Shown: positions 32,055-42,335, numbered from the stretch's first letter. The stretch is 59,036 nucleotides of DNA from Anaerocolumna aminovalerica (GCF_900115365.1 NZ_FOWD01000028.1:1-59036); one strand, 5' to 3'. Notes: generated from the sequence alone by a model not told the origin. Program-made: numbers and translations.

Positions 32055-32429
32055 TTATTCCTCCTTATATACCATATCCAATATCTCATGTAATTCTTTC
32101 AGGGTAATACCTCCCTGTCTTGCATAATCAACTGCATTCTCAATATTTTCTTCAATGTTCCGAAGCTGCTCTTCCCTTACAAGTTCTGTGTTATTTTCAG
32201 ATACGTAGCTCCCTTTTCCTACTATAGTTGTAATGAATCCTTCTCTTTCCAGTTCTTCATAAGCCCTTTTTGTTGTAATAACACTAATTCTTAACTCTTT
32301 TGCCAATAGCCGAATGGATGGCAAAGGCTCTCCAGGGGGTAATTCTCCGCTCATAATTAAGCTCTTTATTTGTAACGTAATTTGTTCATAAATAGGTTTA
32401 CCGCTGGAATTGCTTATAATAATCTCCAC
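32055..32429 (-). CDS. GntR-family repressor, YtrA type
   Basis: 124 residues: N-terminal winged helix (PIYEQITLQIKSLIMSGEL, then LPSIRLLAKELRIS) and only a short C-terminal dimerisation helix, as in the YtrA subfamily, which control cotranscribed ABC exporters. Autoregulation is likely from the GTATATAC pair over its promoter. Confidence 0.9.
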   Translation of the reverse strand: MEIIISNSSGKPIYEQITLQIKSLIMSGELPPGEPLPSIRLLAKELRISVITTKRAYEELEREGFITTIVGKGSYVSENNTELVREEQLRNIEENIENAVDYARQGGITLKELHEILDMVYKEE

Positions 32430-32588
32430 GTATTCACCTCAATTCGTTTTGTGATTAAATTTCTCTTATTATCAATCAGATATGTTCTAAATTTACTTTT
32501 ACTTAATTTCAATTTAATTTTTGTTCATGATTGATTTTGGTAATTCACAATTAATAAATCCATTTCTTTCAATCATTTTTGATATAGT

Positions 32589-32616
32589 GTATATACTCAC
32601 TATGCACAGTATATAC
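32589..32616. promoter_or_regulatory. Operator pair for the GntR repressor
   Basis: Two GTATATAC palindromes (32589-32596 and 32609-32616) 20 bp apart; the second covers the -10 element of the GntR promoter. Fits a dimeric YtrA-type operator. Confidence 0.65.
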
Positions 32617-32636
32617 TCATATATTCACTTTGTCAA
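32608..32636 (-). promoter_or_regulatory. Promoter of the GntR-ABC operon
   Basis: Reverse strand TTGACA (32636-32631), 17-bp spacer, TATACT (32613-32608). The rest of the 390-bp divergent region is AT-rich; before the + strand permease only weak -35/-10 candidates (TTTACA, CAAAAT near 32764-32792) are seen. Confidence 0.78.
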
Positions 32637-32820
32637 TAGAAAAATAAATCAAATTAATTTTCAAAGAATTTAGCCAATTTACTTGATTTATGGGAATTAT
32701 AAGTCAATTGCCCAGCCTGTTTTATCCAGCTTAAGTAAATTAAAAATTTTTTTGTTTTTCCTCTTTACAAACATATAACTTTATGGCAAAATATAAAAAA
32801 TTTAAGGAGGTACACATCAT

Positions 32821-34182
32821 ATGTCTCAACAAAATCAAACTGTGGGTTATTTACCTGATGAGCGCCCACCATTTATTCCACTTATTTTATTTGCACTACA
32901 GCAAATTGTTGTTATGTTTCCGGCAACTGTACTGGTTGCTCTAATTACTGGTTTTCATGTTTCCACTACCATCTTTGCCAGCGGGTTAGCTACTTTAGCT
33001 TTTATCCTTATTACCGGCAGAAAAATTCCTTTATATTATGGTTCCAGTTTTTCTTATATCGCTGCTATTGCTTCTATCATGAGTGCAGAAGCATTTGCTA
33101 CTTATTCTCTTAATGAAAAAATCTCAGTTGCACAATTTGGTATTGTAATGTCTGGTTTTGTTTCTATTATTGCTGGTTTGATTATCAAACGTTGCGGAAA
33201 AGCCACTATCGACAAAGTCCTTCCCCCCACTGTTACAGGAAGTATCTCTATTATAATCGGATTATCCCTTGCTGGAAACGCAATGACCGATGCGTCCGTA
33301 TTCCCTGAGGCAGCAGCAAACCAAGCTAGTTTAGCAGGTAATATGGCTTGGATCATCTCTTTAGTTACATTATTTTCAACAATTATATATTCGGTATACT
33401 TAAAAGGTAAGCTGAGTCAGCTGCCTATTCTTTTTGGCCTTTTTACGGGTTATATCACCGCTGCAATCATTGGAGGAGTTACCGGTATTCCATTTATCAC
33501 ATTCGATACCGTTGCCAGTACTTCCATATTTAACCTTCCAATCTTTACATTGCCAAAGCCTTCACTGGCTTCAATTGCTGCAATTATGCCAATAGCCATT
33601 GCTACAATTCCTGAATCAACTGCTCATATATATCAACTTGATATTTATGTAAATGATTTGGCAAAGAAAAAAGGTTCCAAAAAGAAATATGACATTGAAG
33701 ATAAACTAGGCCTTAACCTGATCGGTGATGGTATTGGAGATATTGTATCCGGTTTTATCGGAGGACCGGCAGGAACAAACTATGGTGAAAATATTAGCGC
33801 CATGGCACTATCCAAAATCTTCTCCGTTCCCGTACTGATTGCCGCAGCAATTATTACCATGATTATTTCCTGCTTTACGCCATTAATTAATATTGTATAC
33901 TCCATACCAAAAGCAGTTATCGGTGGCTTATCCATCTATTTATTCGGTGTTATCGCAGCACAGGGCATTACCATTATGATGGATAAGAAAGTAGATATGT
34001 TCAAATCTAAGAACCTGGCTGTTATTGCAGTAATCTTAATTATTGGATTAGGGGGAAGTTTTGGATACGAAGCAAGTATGATCCCTATGTTCGGAATGAA
34101 ATTCCCTGCTATTGCAACAGCTGCTGTAGTAGGTATCTTATTAAACCTTGTATTATCCATAGGGGAAAAAGAAGAAGTCTAA
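32821..34182 (+). CDS. NCS2 family permease, UraA-like
   Basis: Proton-coupled nucleobase importer of the uracil/xanthine class, 453 residues and about 14 helices. It has the UraA-type YYGSSFSYIAAI segment, the transport Glu in IPESTAH and GGPAGTNYGENIS. AAGGAGG precedes the ATG. Uracil is the most likely substrate, but xanthine cannot be excluded. A short Lys-rich loop (KKKGSKKK) is inserted after the PESTAH region. Followed by a terminator hairpin. Confidence 0.88.
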   Translation: MSQQNQTVGYLPDERPPFIPLILFALQQIVVMFPATVLVALITGFHVSTTIFASGLATLAFILITGRKIPLYYGSSFSYIAAIASIMSAEAFATYSLNEKISVAQFGIVMSGFVSIIAGLIIKRCGKATIDKVLPPTVTGSISIIIGLSLAGNAMTDASVFPEAAANQASLAGNMAWIISLVTLFSTIIYSVYLKGKLSQLPILFGLFTGYITAAIIGGVTGIPFITFDTVASTSIFNLPIFTLPKPSLASIAAIMPIAIATIPESTAHIYQLDIYVNDLAKKKGSKKKYDIEDKLGLNLIGDGIGDIVSGFIGGPAGTNYGENISAMALSKIFSVPVLIAAAIITMIISCFTPLINIVYSIPKAVIGGLSIYLFGVIAAQGITIMMDKKVDMFKSKNLAVIAVILIIGLGGSFGYEASMIPMFGMKFPAIATAAVVGILLNLVLSIGEKEEV

Positions 34183-34267
34183 TGAGGGGTTATTACATCA
34201 AAAGGCTCCTATAAGAGGGTTAAGTAAATAAACTGCTTTCCACATAATCTCTATAAACATTATTTTA

Positions 34268-34306
34268 AAAGGCGAGGATTCTCATTCTATGGGATCTCCG
34301 CCTTTT
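34268..34306 (+). terminator. Terminator of the UraA-like permease gene
   Basis: AAAGGCGAGGATTCTC pairs with GGGATCTCCGCCTTT, followed by TTTTG. Confidence 0.8.
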
Positions 34307-34451
34307 TGCCATTTCTACTAATGCCCGGAACAGAATCCGGCAACATGAAAAATCCTTATTCGTGAATATTTAGCAAGACAGGAATAGTTTCCTTATAACA
34401 TTATTGATATAATAAAGCTACCCTAGGGAAAAGGTGGAGGTGAGGTGAATA

Positions 34452-35336
34452 TTGAATTATAGAGAAGATATTGAGAAGAGTATTCAATTCATTGAATACC
34501 ATATCAAAGAAAATATAACTATTGAAGAAGTTGCCGGTCATGCTGGGTACTCTCTTTATCACTTTTGCAGAGTTTTCAGTTTATGCAAAGGTGTATCTGT
34601 TATGGAATACATTCGAGGACGCAAATTGTCTTTAGCCGCCGCAGAATTATTCAAAGGCAGAAAAATTATTGATATTGCTATGGATTATGGATTTGAAACG
34701 TCCAGCGGCTTTACCAAAGCTTTCCGTAAAGCTTTTGGTTACAGTCCCACACAATATACCGCACGGATGGCCGGTTATGCTGCTGGGAAAACAACATCGA
34801 AAATTGGAGGTTATATTATGAATCCTGTTATTGTAGAAAAGCCTGCATTTAAGGTTGCCGGTTACGGAATTAGAACCAATATTACCGGTGCAGCATATAC
34901 TAAGGATATTGCTTCTTTCTGGAGCAATTATGATGGTGAAAATTTAGAAAGTAAGATGTACAATATTCTAAATCCTGCTAAACATGGTGAAGTAGGATTA
35001 TGTGTCCCATTATCTGAATCCGGAAACGCAATATATCTTTTAGGCGTAATCGTTGATGACTTCTCAAAGGCAGAAGAAGACATGCTGACAGTTGAAGTTC
35101 CAAAAGCTCAATATGCGGTTTTTACAACCCCGCCAGTTAATACTGCCAATGACGAAGAACAAAAAGAATTCGCGGAAATTATTGCAGATACATGGAAATA
35201 TATTTTTGAAGATTGGTTTAAAGACAGCGGCTATGTTTATGATGAAGATAAGCTGGACTTTGAATTTTATGATGAACGCTGTCATCATAGGCAAGATACC
35301 GTTATGGAAATTTATATTCCTGTTAAAAAATTATAA
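34452..35336 (+). CDS. AraC-family regulator with GyrI-like effector domain
   Basis: 294 residues. Two AraC helix-turn-helices in the first 105 (ITIEEVAGHAGYSLYHFCRVF; IDIAMDYGFETSSGFTKAF), then a GyrI/Rob-type ligand-binding domain to the end. The start is TTG at 34452 after GAGGTGAA. Such proteins respond to small lipophilic or drug-like ligands. Neighbours give no target. Monocistronic. Confidence 0.92.
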   Translation: MNYREDIEKSIQFIEYHIKENITIEEVAGHAGYSLYHFCRVFSLCKGVSVMEYIRGRKLSLAAAELFKGRKIIDIAMDYGFETSSGFTKAFRKAFGYSPTQYTARMAGYAAGKTTSKIGGYIMNPVIVEKPAFKVAGYGIRTNITGAAYTKDIASFWSNYDGENLESKMYNILNPAKHGEVGLCVPLSESGNAIYLLGVIVDDFSKAEEDMLTVEVPKAQYAVFTTPPVNTANDEEQKEFAEIIADTWKYIFEDWFKDSGYVYDEDKLDFEFYDERCHHRQDTVMEIYIPVKKL

Positions 35337-35439
35337 TATTAGAATACTCAAGAGATAAAAGATATGTAAGAAGCTCTCTCAAAACTTGACTTTGAAGCAT
35401 TACTCTAATATACATCTACAAAGATACTTTAACTTATAA

Positions 35440-35518
35440 AAAAATCCCCTGTTCATATTTGATATGCTATGGTGTCACACTTGACGGTAGCACACGAATT
35501 TTTAACCAGGGGATTTTC
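35440..35518 (-). terminator. Terminator of the amino-acid ABC operon
   Basis: AATCCCCTG and CAGGGGATT pair across a long loop; the reverse strand continues with seven T. Lies just past the binding-protein gene. Confidence 0.75.
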
Positions 35519-35546
35519 TAATATTTTTTATATTCTTATACTGTTT

Positions 35547-36401
35547 TTACTTTTCAAATATTACATCACCAGGATTCGTATCCGGACTAAAGTGATTTTT
35601 TAATTCTGCATCATATGCCTCTTTAAAGAAGCCCTTTGCAGTCAGTGTCTTTATCTCATCATTTAGCCAATTCAGCAAATCTGTATCGTCTTTATTCACT
35701 GCCGGTGCAATGGTATCCTGACTTCCAATGTTACCGTCTACAATCTTATATCCTTGGTTTTCATATGACCAGGCAAACAATAAGGTGTTATCATGTGCCA
35801 GTGCATCTCCTCTTCCATCTACTAAGGCTTGAAAAGTTTCTGTATTCTCATCATAAGCTAATAATTTAATATCAGGATAATTCTCTGTAAAATACAATTC
35901 CGCGGTGGTTCCCCTATTCACAATTAAAGTTTTGCCTTTTAAGTCCTCTACAGAAGCAATAGAACTGTCTTTAGGAGCAACTACACCAAGTGCCACTTTC
36001 ATATAAGGTTCAGCAAAATTAACCTGTTCTTTTCTTTCTTCTGTTACAGTAAAGTTAGCTAATACAATATCTACTTTTTTGGATTTTAGATATTCAATAC
36101 GGTTGGCCGCTTCTAGTAATACAAATTCTACTTTCGATTCATCTCCAAGAAGATCCTTTGCAATCTGACGTCCCAAATACACATCGTATCCAACATTACT
36201 TCCATCTTCTGCAACGTAGCCGAAAGGTGGCTTATCACCGAATACACCTATTTTTACTACTCCGGCTTCCTTTATTCTTTCAACTTTTCCCTTTGTTCCC
36301 TCTCCGCTTACGGCACCATCTTTCTTTCCACAACCGGTTAAGCCAATGACCAGTGTCATTATTGCCAGTATAATAAGATATCCTTTTTTTGTTTTTTTCA
36401 T
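35547..36401 (-). CDS. Polar amino-acid ABC transporter, substrate-binding lipoprotein
   Basis: 284 residues. Lipoprotein signal with lipobox LTGC at about residues 21-24, then a family-3 solute-binding fold (GVFGDKPPFGYVAEDGSNVGYDV, split by the typical AIAKDL-like helix; VDIVLANFTVTEERK). Probably binds glutamine, cystine or another polar amino acid. Last gene of the permease-permease-ATPase-binding protein operon. Confidence 0.92.
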   Translation of the reverse strand: MKKTKKGYLIILAIMTLVIGLTGCGKKDGAVSGEGTKGKVERIKEAGVVKIGVFGDKPPFGYVAEDGSNVGYDVYLGRQIAKDLLGDESKVEFVLLEAANRIEYLKSKKVDIVLANFTVTEERKEQVNFAEPYMKVALGVVAPKDSSIASVEDLKGKTLIVNRGTTAELYFTENYPDIKLLAYDENTETFQALVDGRGDALAHDNTLLFAWSYENQGYKIVDGNIGSQDTIAPAVNKDDTDLLNWLNDEIKTLTAKGFFKEAYDAELKNHFSPDTNPGDVIFEK

Positions 36402-36462
36402 AATTCGTATTCTCCCTTTTCATTTTTTTATATTGGAACCAAGACTTTCTTGGTAACTACCG

Positions 36463-37206
36463 CTAATAATCAAATTTATTCAAAAATTGTTTCGCCCGCT
36501 CCGTTTTAGGATTTCCAAATAAGTCTTCCGGTTCCCCTTCTTCCACGATTTTTCCATGATCCATAAATAAAATACGGTCTGATACCGCTCTGGCGAAATG
36601 CATTTCGTGAGTTACAATAATCATAGTCAGACCTTGCTTTGCTAAATCCAGTATAACATCCAATACTTCCCGAACCATCTCCGGATCCAAAGCTGCGGTT
36701 ACTTCATCAAAGAGGACAATGTCAGGATTCATACAAAGGGAGCGTACAATGGCAATTCTTTGTTTCTGGCCGCCGGATAATTGTCTTGGATAATCATTTT
36801 CACGGTCACTAAGTCCTACCTTTTTCAATAGTTCTCTGGCAAGTTCTGATACTTCTTGTTTATCCCTCTTTTGCACTTTCAAAGGCCCAAGCAGAATATT
36901 TTCCATTACGGTCATGTGGCTGAACAGATCATAGCTTTGGAACACTATTCCTACTTTTTGCCTTACCTGGCGCATTTTTATATTCTTATCATAAATACTG
37001 GAGCCTTCCAATATGACGTCTCCGCCGTCTATTTTTTCAAGACCGTTAATACACCGCAGTAAAGTGGATTTACCACATCCGGAAGGGCCTATTATAACTA
37101 CAACTTCTCCTTTGTGAAGAGTAAAGTCCAAGCCATTTAATACATTTCTTTCTCCAAAGCCTTTATACAGATCTTTTATTTCAAGTACAATTTCTTCATT
37201 GTTCAT
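36463..37206 (-). CDS. Polar amino-acid ABC transporter, ATPase
   Basis: GlnQ-type ATPase, 247 residues from the ATG at 37206 (GAGGAAA upstream); the TTG extension to 37239 overlaps the permease and is rejected. Walker [10 protein letters not shown], signature LSGGQKQR, Walker [14 protein letters not shown] and the H-loop VTHEM are intact. Ten bases after the permease gene. Confidence 0.95.
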   Translation of the reverse strand: MNNEEIVLEIKDLYKGFGERNVLNGLDFTLHKGEVVVIIGPSGCGKSTLLRCINGLEKIDGGDVILEGSSIYDKNIKMRQVRQKVGIVFQSYDLFSHMTVMENILLGPLKVQKRDKQEVSELARELLKKVGLSDRENDYPRQLSGGQKQRIAIVRSLCMNPDIVLFDEVTAALDPEMVREVLDVILDLAKQGLTMIIVTHEMHFARAVSDRILFMDHGKIVEEGEPEDLFGNPKTERAKQFLNKFDY

Positions 37207-37216
37207 ATATATTTCC

Positions 37217-37873
37217 TCAACTTTCCCATTTTCTTTCAAGCTTTCTTGCCATAATGGACAGAGGATAACACATTAGAAAGAATAGCAGAAAGAGAAACCC
37301 ATATATCCAAAAGGCTTCCTTGGTTCTCTCAATTACCTGTTTTCCTCTTGCAATTACATCAATTACGCCAATCAGTACCACCAAGGAAGTAGTTTTTATC
37401 ATTCTGGTTCCAAGGCTGATTGCTCCCGGAACAATACGCTTAATGGCTTGGGGGAACTGAATATAAAGAAACAACTGCAACTTAGATAGCCCTATGGATA
37501 ATCCACTTTCAATCTGTCCCTTTGATAAAGATTCCAGAGCCCCTCTTACAATGTCCCCCATCTCTGCTGTTCCCCACATTGTAAATACTACAATTGCAGC
37601 AACTTCCCCGGATATATCTATACCCAGAGTTCTTGGTATGAAGAAGAAAAAGGAAAACAGCCAGACCATAATAGGTATAATACGAAATGCCTCTAGGTAA
37701 ATGTAAGTTAGTAATTTTACTATTCTGTTTTTAGACATTCTTAAAAGTCCAAAACCAAACCCTGTAAAAAATGAAATGAATAAAGATGTTACCGCAATCA
37801 GCAAGGTGTTGCCAAGGCCGTCAAGTAATATACCAATATTATTAAATATTACATTAATTCCCGAATTCTGCAT
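37217..37873 (-). CDS. Polar amino-acid ABC transporter, permease 2
   Basis: 218 residues, five or six helices, HisM/GlnP-type with the EAA loop ([20 protein letters not shown] split in the usual way). Overlaps the first permease gene by 20 bases. Confidence 0.92.
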   Translation of the reverse strand: MQNSGINVIFNNIGILLDGLGNTLLIAVTSLFISFFTGFGFGLLRMSKNRIVKLLTYIYLEAFRIIPIMVWLFSFFFFIPRTLGIDISGEVAAIVVFTMWGTAEMGDIVRGALESLSKGQIESGLSIGLSKLQLFLYIQFPQAIKRIVPGAISLGTRMIKTTSLVVLIGVIDVIARGKQVIERTKEAFWIYGFLFLLFFLMCYPLSIMARKLERKWES

Positions 37874-38513
37874 GACGTAACCTTCTTTCTATATAGCCTA
37901 ACACTATGGATAAGGGCAGTATAATAATCAAATAACTTACGGTTAAAAGTAAAAGAGACTCATTTGTCTTATAATACAGACCAATTAAACTTTGTGTGAC
38001 ATTTAATAACTCCGGTATTGCTATGGCACTTAATATAGAGGTCTCTTTTAGCAAAAAAATAAAATTTGCGCTCACCTGAGGCATGGAAATGGATATAGCC
38101 TGGGGCAGGATCACATATTGCATCATTTGCCTTTTATCCAGTCCAATGCTTAAGCCGGACTCAATCTGGGAATTACCAACTGCCTCCAATCCCCCACGAA
38201 ATGCTTCTGCCATATAACTTCCGCCTAGAAAACCAAGACCAATAATGGCGCAAGCCGTTCCGCTTAGTTTGATTCCTACTTGGGGAAGCCCAAAATACAA
38301 GAAAAATACTTGAATTAATAGTGGAGTGTTTCTAGATAGCTCCACGTAAACCTTAACAATCTTTTGCAATATAAAAATTTTGTAGTACAGGACAAAGCAA
38401 CATACTAAGCCGGTAATTAGGGCTGCAAGAATCCCCCAAAATCCTATCTTCAATGTAACCAATCCTGCCTCTATATAACGGGGTAACTCTCTCCCTAAGT
38501 ATGACCAATCCAT
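37854..38513 (-). CDS. Polar amino-acid ABC transporter, permease 1
   Basis: 219 residues from the ATG at 38513, preceded by AAAGG; the frame to 38555 lacks a ribosome site. HisQ/GlnP-type with EAA loop ([19 protein letters not shown]) and NTPLLIQVFFLYFGLP. First gene of the operon, behind a consensus promoter. Confidence 0.92.
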   Translation of the reverse strand: MDWSYLGRELPRYIEAGLVTLKIGFWGILAALITGLVCCFVLYYKIFILQKIVKVYVELSRNTPLLIQVFFLYFGLPQVGIKLSGTACAIIGLGFLGGSYMAEAFRGGLEAVGNSQIESGLSIGLDKRQMMQYVILPQAISISMPQVSANFIFLLKETSILSAIAIPELLNVTQSLIGLYYKTNESLLLLTVSYLIIILPLSIVLGYIERRLRHAEFGN

Positions 38514-38638
38514 AATTATAGTACCTTTCTTTCTCTTTTTACATAATATTAGCATTGATCTGCTTTTATTATATTCGAAACATTATTTTATATTCCTACT
38601 ATTTATATTATATTAGTATGAATTAGTAATTTAACGAA

Positions 38639-38667
38639 ATTATACAACGGGATATAATAGATGTCAA
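38639..38667 (-). promoter_or_regulatory. Consensus promoter of the amino-acid ABC operon
   Basis: Reverse strand TTGACA (38667-38662), 17-bp spacer, TATAAT (38644-38639): perfect consensus. Leader of about 120 bases, no riboswitch recognised. Confidence 0.88.
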
Positions 38668-38682
38668 CTATTTTTTTAGAGC

Positions 38683-38731
38683 AAAAAATACCTATAGGAT
38701 AGACATTTTCCAAATGTCTATCCTATAGGTA
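38683..38731 (-). terminator. Terminator of the AzgA-like permease gene
   Basis: A perfect 20-bp-arm hairpin (TACCTATAGGATAGACATTT and complement, 38689-38731), followed on the reverse strand by TTTTTTGC. Confidence 0.9.
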
Positions 38732-38771
38732 CCATTTTAAATATGTAAATTCTATTTCATACCTAAATTAT

Positions 38772-40163
38772 TTATAATAATACATATTTTAATATGAATA
38801 ATACCGTCAGAACATACATAACAGAGCTGATTTTCTTTTCTTTTGCTTTGCCTGTAAATAAGTTAACTAAAACGTAAGAAATAACACCAAAAGAGATACC
38901 TTCAGAAATACTATAAGTAAATGGCATAGCAATGATACAGATAAAAGCAGGAATTGCTTCTGACATATCTTCAAAATCAATATGTGCAATTGAACCCATC
39001 ATATAGAAGCCTACAATGATAAGGGCAGGTGCTGTTGCAAATGCAGGAATTGCTAAAAATATTGGGGATAAGAATACGGAAAGACCGAATAAAATAGCAG
39101 TTGTTAGTGCTGTTAAACCGGTTCTACCACCTTCAGAAACTCCAGTAGCACTTTCTACATAAGTTGTAACTGTAGATGTACCAAGTAAAGAACCACCTAC
39201 TGTTCCGATAGCATCAGCAAGAAGAGCACCCTTAATACGAGGAAGTTTTCCGTCTTTGTCTAACATATCAGCTTTTGCAGAAACACCAATTAAAGTTCCT
39301 AGTGTATCAAACATATCTACAAATAAAAATGCAAACATAACTACTATAAAGTCAAGAGAGAAAATGCCTGAAAAATCAAGCTTAAAAGCCACATCCCCAA
39401 GTGCTGCAAAATCAAAACCTGATGAAAAACTAGGAAGTAAGGAAAAAAATCCAGCTGCAGGATCAACCACATAAAGGCCAGTTAACTGGCAAATAACACC
39501 AAGAATCCAAGTTATAAGAATACCAAATAAAATACCACCTTTTACTTTTTTGATTAAAAGAATACCAGTAATGATAACACCTAGGATAGCAAGTATAACG
39601 CTAACATTAGCAGTCTGTGATATACCTTCTCCATGGAATGCATGGAACTGAACTAATGTAGCACCATTAGATTCTACAATACCTCCGTTCTGTAATCCGA
39701 TAAATGCTATGAATAAACCAATACCGCTGCTAACCGCAAACTTTAAAGTTGTAGGAATAGAATTAAAAATTGCTTCACGTACGCTTGTAAGTGAAAGAAG
39801 TATAAAGATAATACCTTCCACAAATACAGCTGTTAATGCGACTTGCCATGGGTAACCCATTTTAAGAACTACGGTATAGGCAAAATACGCATTTAATCCC
39901 ATACCTGGAGCCAAAGCAAACGGATAATTTGCTAAAAGAGCCATTAGTAAAGAACCAATAAATGCAGATATAGCAGTTGCCATGAAAACACCATTTGGAT
40001 TCATTCTTGCAGACCCCTCAAGTCCAAGAATATCATTAAATGCTGTCATGGTGCTTGGATTAACAGCCAGAATGTACGCCATTGTCATAAATGTCGTTAT
40101 ACCGGCCAGTACCTCCGTTTTTACATCTGTTTTGTTTTCTTTGAGCTTAAAGAATTTTTCCAT
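38772..40163 (-). CDS. NCS2 family permease, AzgA/PbuG-like
   Basis: 463 residues, about 13 helices. Family signatures: GMGLNAYFAY in helix 3, FVDMFDTLGTLIG, and TYVESATGVSEGGRTGL. AzgA-type proteins import adenine, guanine or hypoxanthine. GGAGATT-type site before the ATG. The upstream 520 bp has no purine riboswitch that I can recognise, although many clostridial homologues have one; a TATAAT at 40454-40449 (reverse strand) is a possible -10. Confidence 0.9.
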   Translation of the reverse strand: MEKFFKLKENKTDVKTEVLAGITTFMTMAYILAVNPSTMTAFNDILGLEGSARMNPNGVFMATAISAFIGSLLMALLANYPFALAPGMGLNAYFAYTVVLKMGYPWQVALTAVFVEGIIFILLSLTSVREAIFNSIPTTLKFAVSSGIGLFIAFIGLQNGGIVESNGATLVQFHAFHGEGISQTANVSVILAILGVIITGILLIKKVKGGILFGILITWILGVICQLTGLYVVDPAAGFFSLLPSFSSGFDFAALGDVAFKLDFSGIFSLDFIVVMFAFLFVDMFDTLGTLIGVSAKADMLDKDGKLPRIKGALLADAIGTVGGSLLGTSTVTTYVESATGVSEGGRTGLTALTTAILFGLSVFLSPIFLAIPAFATAPALIIVGFYMMGSIAHIDFEDMSEAIPAFICIIAMPFTYSISEGISFGVISYVLVNLFTGKAKEKKISSVMYVLTVLFILKYVLL

Positions 40164-40629
40164 AGATAATCTCCTTTTTCTTGCTTATTATATTTAAGAG
40201 AATATTAACTCTCTTAATTTTATTAATTAAAAATACTTATAAATCCCCTAAAATCCTTCTCTTTTTTAATAACAGTCTTATTATACCTTTTTTCCCTATA
40301 AAATCAATAAATATTTGCTTTTTAAGGTGTAAATAAAAAATGGAATAAATATGGAAACTCGAAAAACTAGTAAACTATTATAAAAATATTATTATATGCA
40401 ATATTTTTACTACGTTTTAAATAATACTCGTCCAAGGACTCCCCTTTATTATACATCACACTGAACATTTTGTATAGTATTTTTATAAATAAATTATCAA
40501 ATTTATTAAAATTGCATAAATTATTTTAACGACAGACTTTATAAGACATATTTTTCTTTTTATTTTGTAAATCGATTTTTTTTGCTATCCGATTATTGTT
40601 AGAGGTTTTGTAAAAGCCAATTAAAATAT

Positions 40630-40657
40630 TTGCTTTTTTACCAATTTATTGTATAAT
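40630..40657 (+). promoter_or_regulatory. Promoter of the element-borne chemoreceptor gene
   Basis: TTGCTT, 16-bp spacer, TATAAT, 28 bases before the ATG at 40686. Confidence 0.55.
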
Positions 40658-40685
40658 GGTGGATATTGCAAAGGAGCCCACAACT

Positions 40686-42212
40686 ATGTTGAACAAAAAA
40701 ATCAATCATCTTTTAAATCAGACAGCTGTTATTAATTCTATTGTAATGAAGATATTAACTGCCATGTCATCAGCCTTAATAATTGGCTATTTTATTGAAG
40801 TTGTAAAAGGAACACGCCCACTTTATTATGTTCTCATGTTATCTTCAGTCATATTAATAGGATTAGTAATAGACTTTGTTTTCTATTTTAAGAACAGATC
40901 ATCTCATATAAATCCTTATATTTTTCTTGGTACATACTTAGTAACCTATGGTGTTGCTTTATTTTCAAGTTCAACCCATTCTGCATTTACTTACCTTTTC
41001 CCCTTATTACTTGTATTCATTCTTTACGGGGACATTAGGTTAATTTATATTTCATCAGCAGCAATGTCCCTATTGTCTGCAGGAGAAATAATTTATAAAG
41101 TTGCAGTTTTAAATCAGTCTTCATCTGTTGATTACAGCAGCTATTCAGTACAAATCGGTGCTGTAATCATTTTTAGCTATTCCATTATAAAAGCCGCTGC
41201 TATAAACAAGTATTTCGGTAAAAAAGCTATTGAAGAATTAACCAATGAAAAAGCAGTCCAGAAAAATATGATTGATGACATCCTGGATATTGCCAATACT
41301 GTTGTGACCAGTTCCAATCAGGTATCTGTCATTATTAAAGAAATTTACAAGTCCAGTAAGGTCATTAATTCCGCTGTAAATGAAATTGCCTCAGGAACTC
41401 AGGAGAATGCAGAAAGCATTGAGAAGCAGACCAATATGACCACGGCCATTCAAGAATCTATTGAAAATATTACGCAAAAATCAGAACTTATGGTCCAAAT
41501 AGCCAATGAGTCCCAAAAATCTTTAATGGATGGTATTGGTATTATCAGCCGTCTTGAGACTCATTCTGCAACTATGGAGGATATAAATAAGAACGTTATT
41601 GTTACTATGAATCACCTTAGAGATAAAACCGCAGAAGTTCAGAATATTACATCCCTTATTTATGATATTTCCAGCCAAACTAATTTACTTGCTTTAAATG
41701 CTTCCATTGAAAGTGCAAGAGCTGGTGAAGCAGGAAGAGGATTTGCAGTAGTAGCGGAACAAATTCGCTTACTTGCGGACCAGACAAGAAAGTCTACAGA
41801 AAGTATTTCTGAGATTTTGAAAGAATTAGGTATAAATGCAAATAATGCGGTAACTTCTGTTGAACAAATTATTAGTGTTACTAACGAACAAAGTTCATTG
41901 ATCGACACCGCAGGTTCTGGTTTTAAAAAAGTAGAGGGAATGACGGATAGGCTTACCCATACTATTAACGAGATCAATGAGATGGTAGAGAACCTTTTGG
42001 GTTCAAACAACCATATTGTAGACAATATCAGCCGTCTATCTGCTGTAACAGAAGAAATCACAGCCAATTCAGAATCTACCGCTAATTTATGCAATGAAAA
42101 TGCAGAACAATCTTCTCTGGCTTCTAACGAATTGGAAACACTGCTCTATGCCGTGAATAAATTTGATAAATATTTGAATAATGCTTCCCACCAGCAAAGT
42201 TCTACTTTATAA
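40686..42212 (+). CDS. Methyl-accepting chemotaxis protein, multi-helix N-terminus
   Basis: 508 residues from the ATG at 40686 (AAAGGAG 9 bases upstream). Six hydrophobic helices in the first 180 residues with hardly any extracytoplasmic domain, then a signalling coiled coil with the conserved tip (SSQTNLLALNASIESARAG, then GRGFAVVAEQIR). No HAMP domain is obvious. It probably senses something in the membrane or cytoplasm. Ends 117 bp from the element junction. Confidence 0.92.
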   Translation: MLNKKINHLLNQTAVINSIVMKILTAMSSALIIGYFIEVVKGTRPLYYVLMLSSVILIGLVIDFVFYFKNRSSHINPYIFLGTYLVTYGVALFSSSTHSAFTYLFPLLLVFILYGDIRLIYISSAAMSLLSAGEIIYKVAVLNQSSSVDYSSYSVQIGAVIIFSYSIIKAAAINKYFGKKAIEELTNEKAVQKNMIDDILDIANTVVTSSNQVSVIIKEIYKSSKVINSAVNEIASGTQENAESIEKQTNMTTAIQESIENITQKSELMVQIANESQKSLMDGIGIISRLETHSATMEDINKNVIVTMNHLRDKTAEVQNITSLIYDISSQTNLLALNASIESARAGEAGRGFAVVAEQIRLLADQTRKSTESISEILKELGINANNAVTSVEQIISVTNEQSSLIDTAGSGFKKVEGMTDRLTHTINEINEMVENLLGSNNHIVDNISRLSAVTEEITANSESTANLCNENAEQSSLASNELETLLYAVNKFDKYLNNASHQQSSTL

Positions 42213-42288
42213 TGCTTAATGCATTTTTTAAAACGATTAATACATCTAATACATATACGGTTATGGACATTGGATATTTCCCTATCTA

Positions 42289-42335
42289 TTGTTTATGACC
42301 GTTTTATTATCCATTGTTCATAAACGTTCTATTTT
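42289..42335. repeat. Two 22-bp direct repeats beside the att site
   Basis: 42289-42310 and 42314-42335 match at about 17 of 22 bases with a 25-bp period. The second copy overlaps the outer att arm. Possible accessory binding sites for the recombinase or a directionality factor. Confidence 0.5.

Noticed and set aside
40164-40655. Purine riboswitch expected upstream of the AzgA-like permease
   Set aside because: I could not find the conserved loop and junction segments of the purine aptamer on the reverse strand. A short AGTCCTTGGACGAGT hairpin is present but matches no riboswitch I know.
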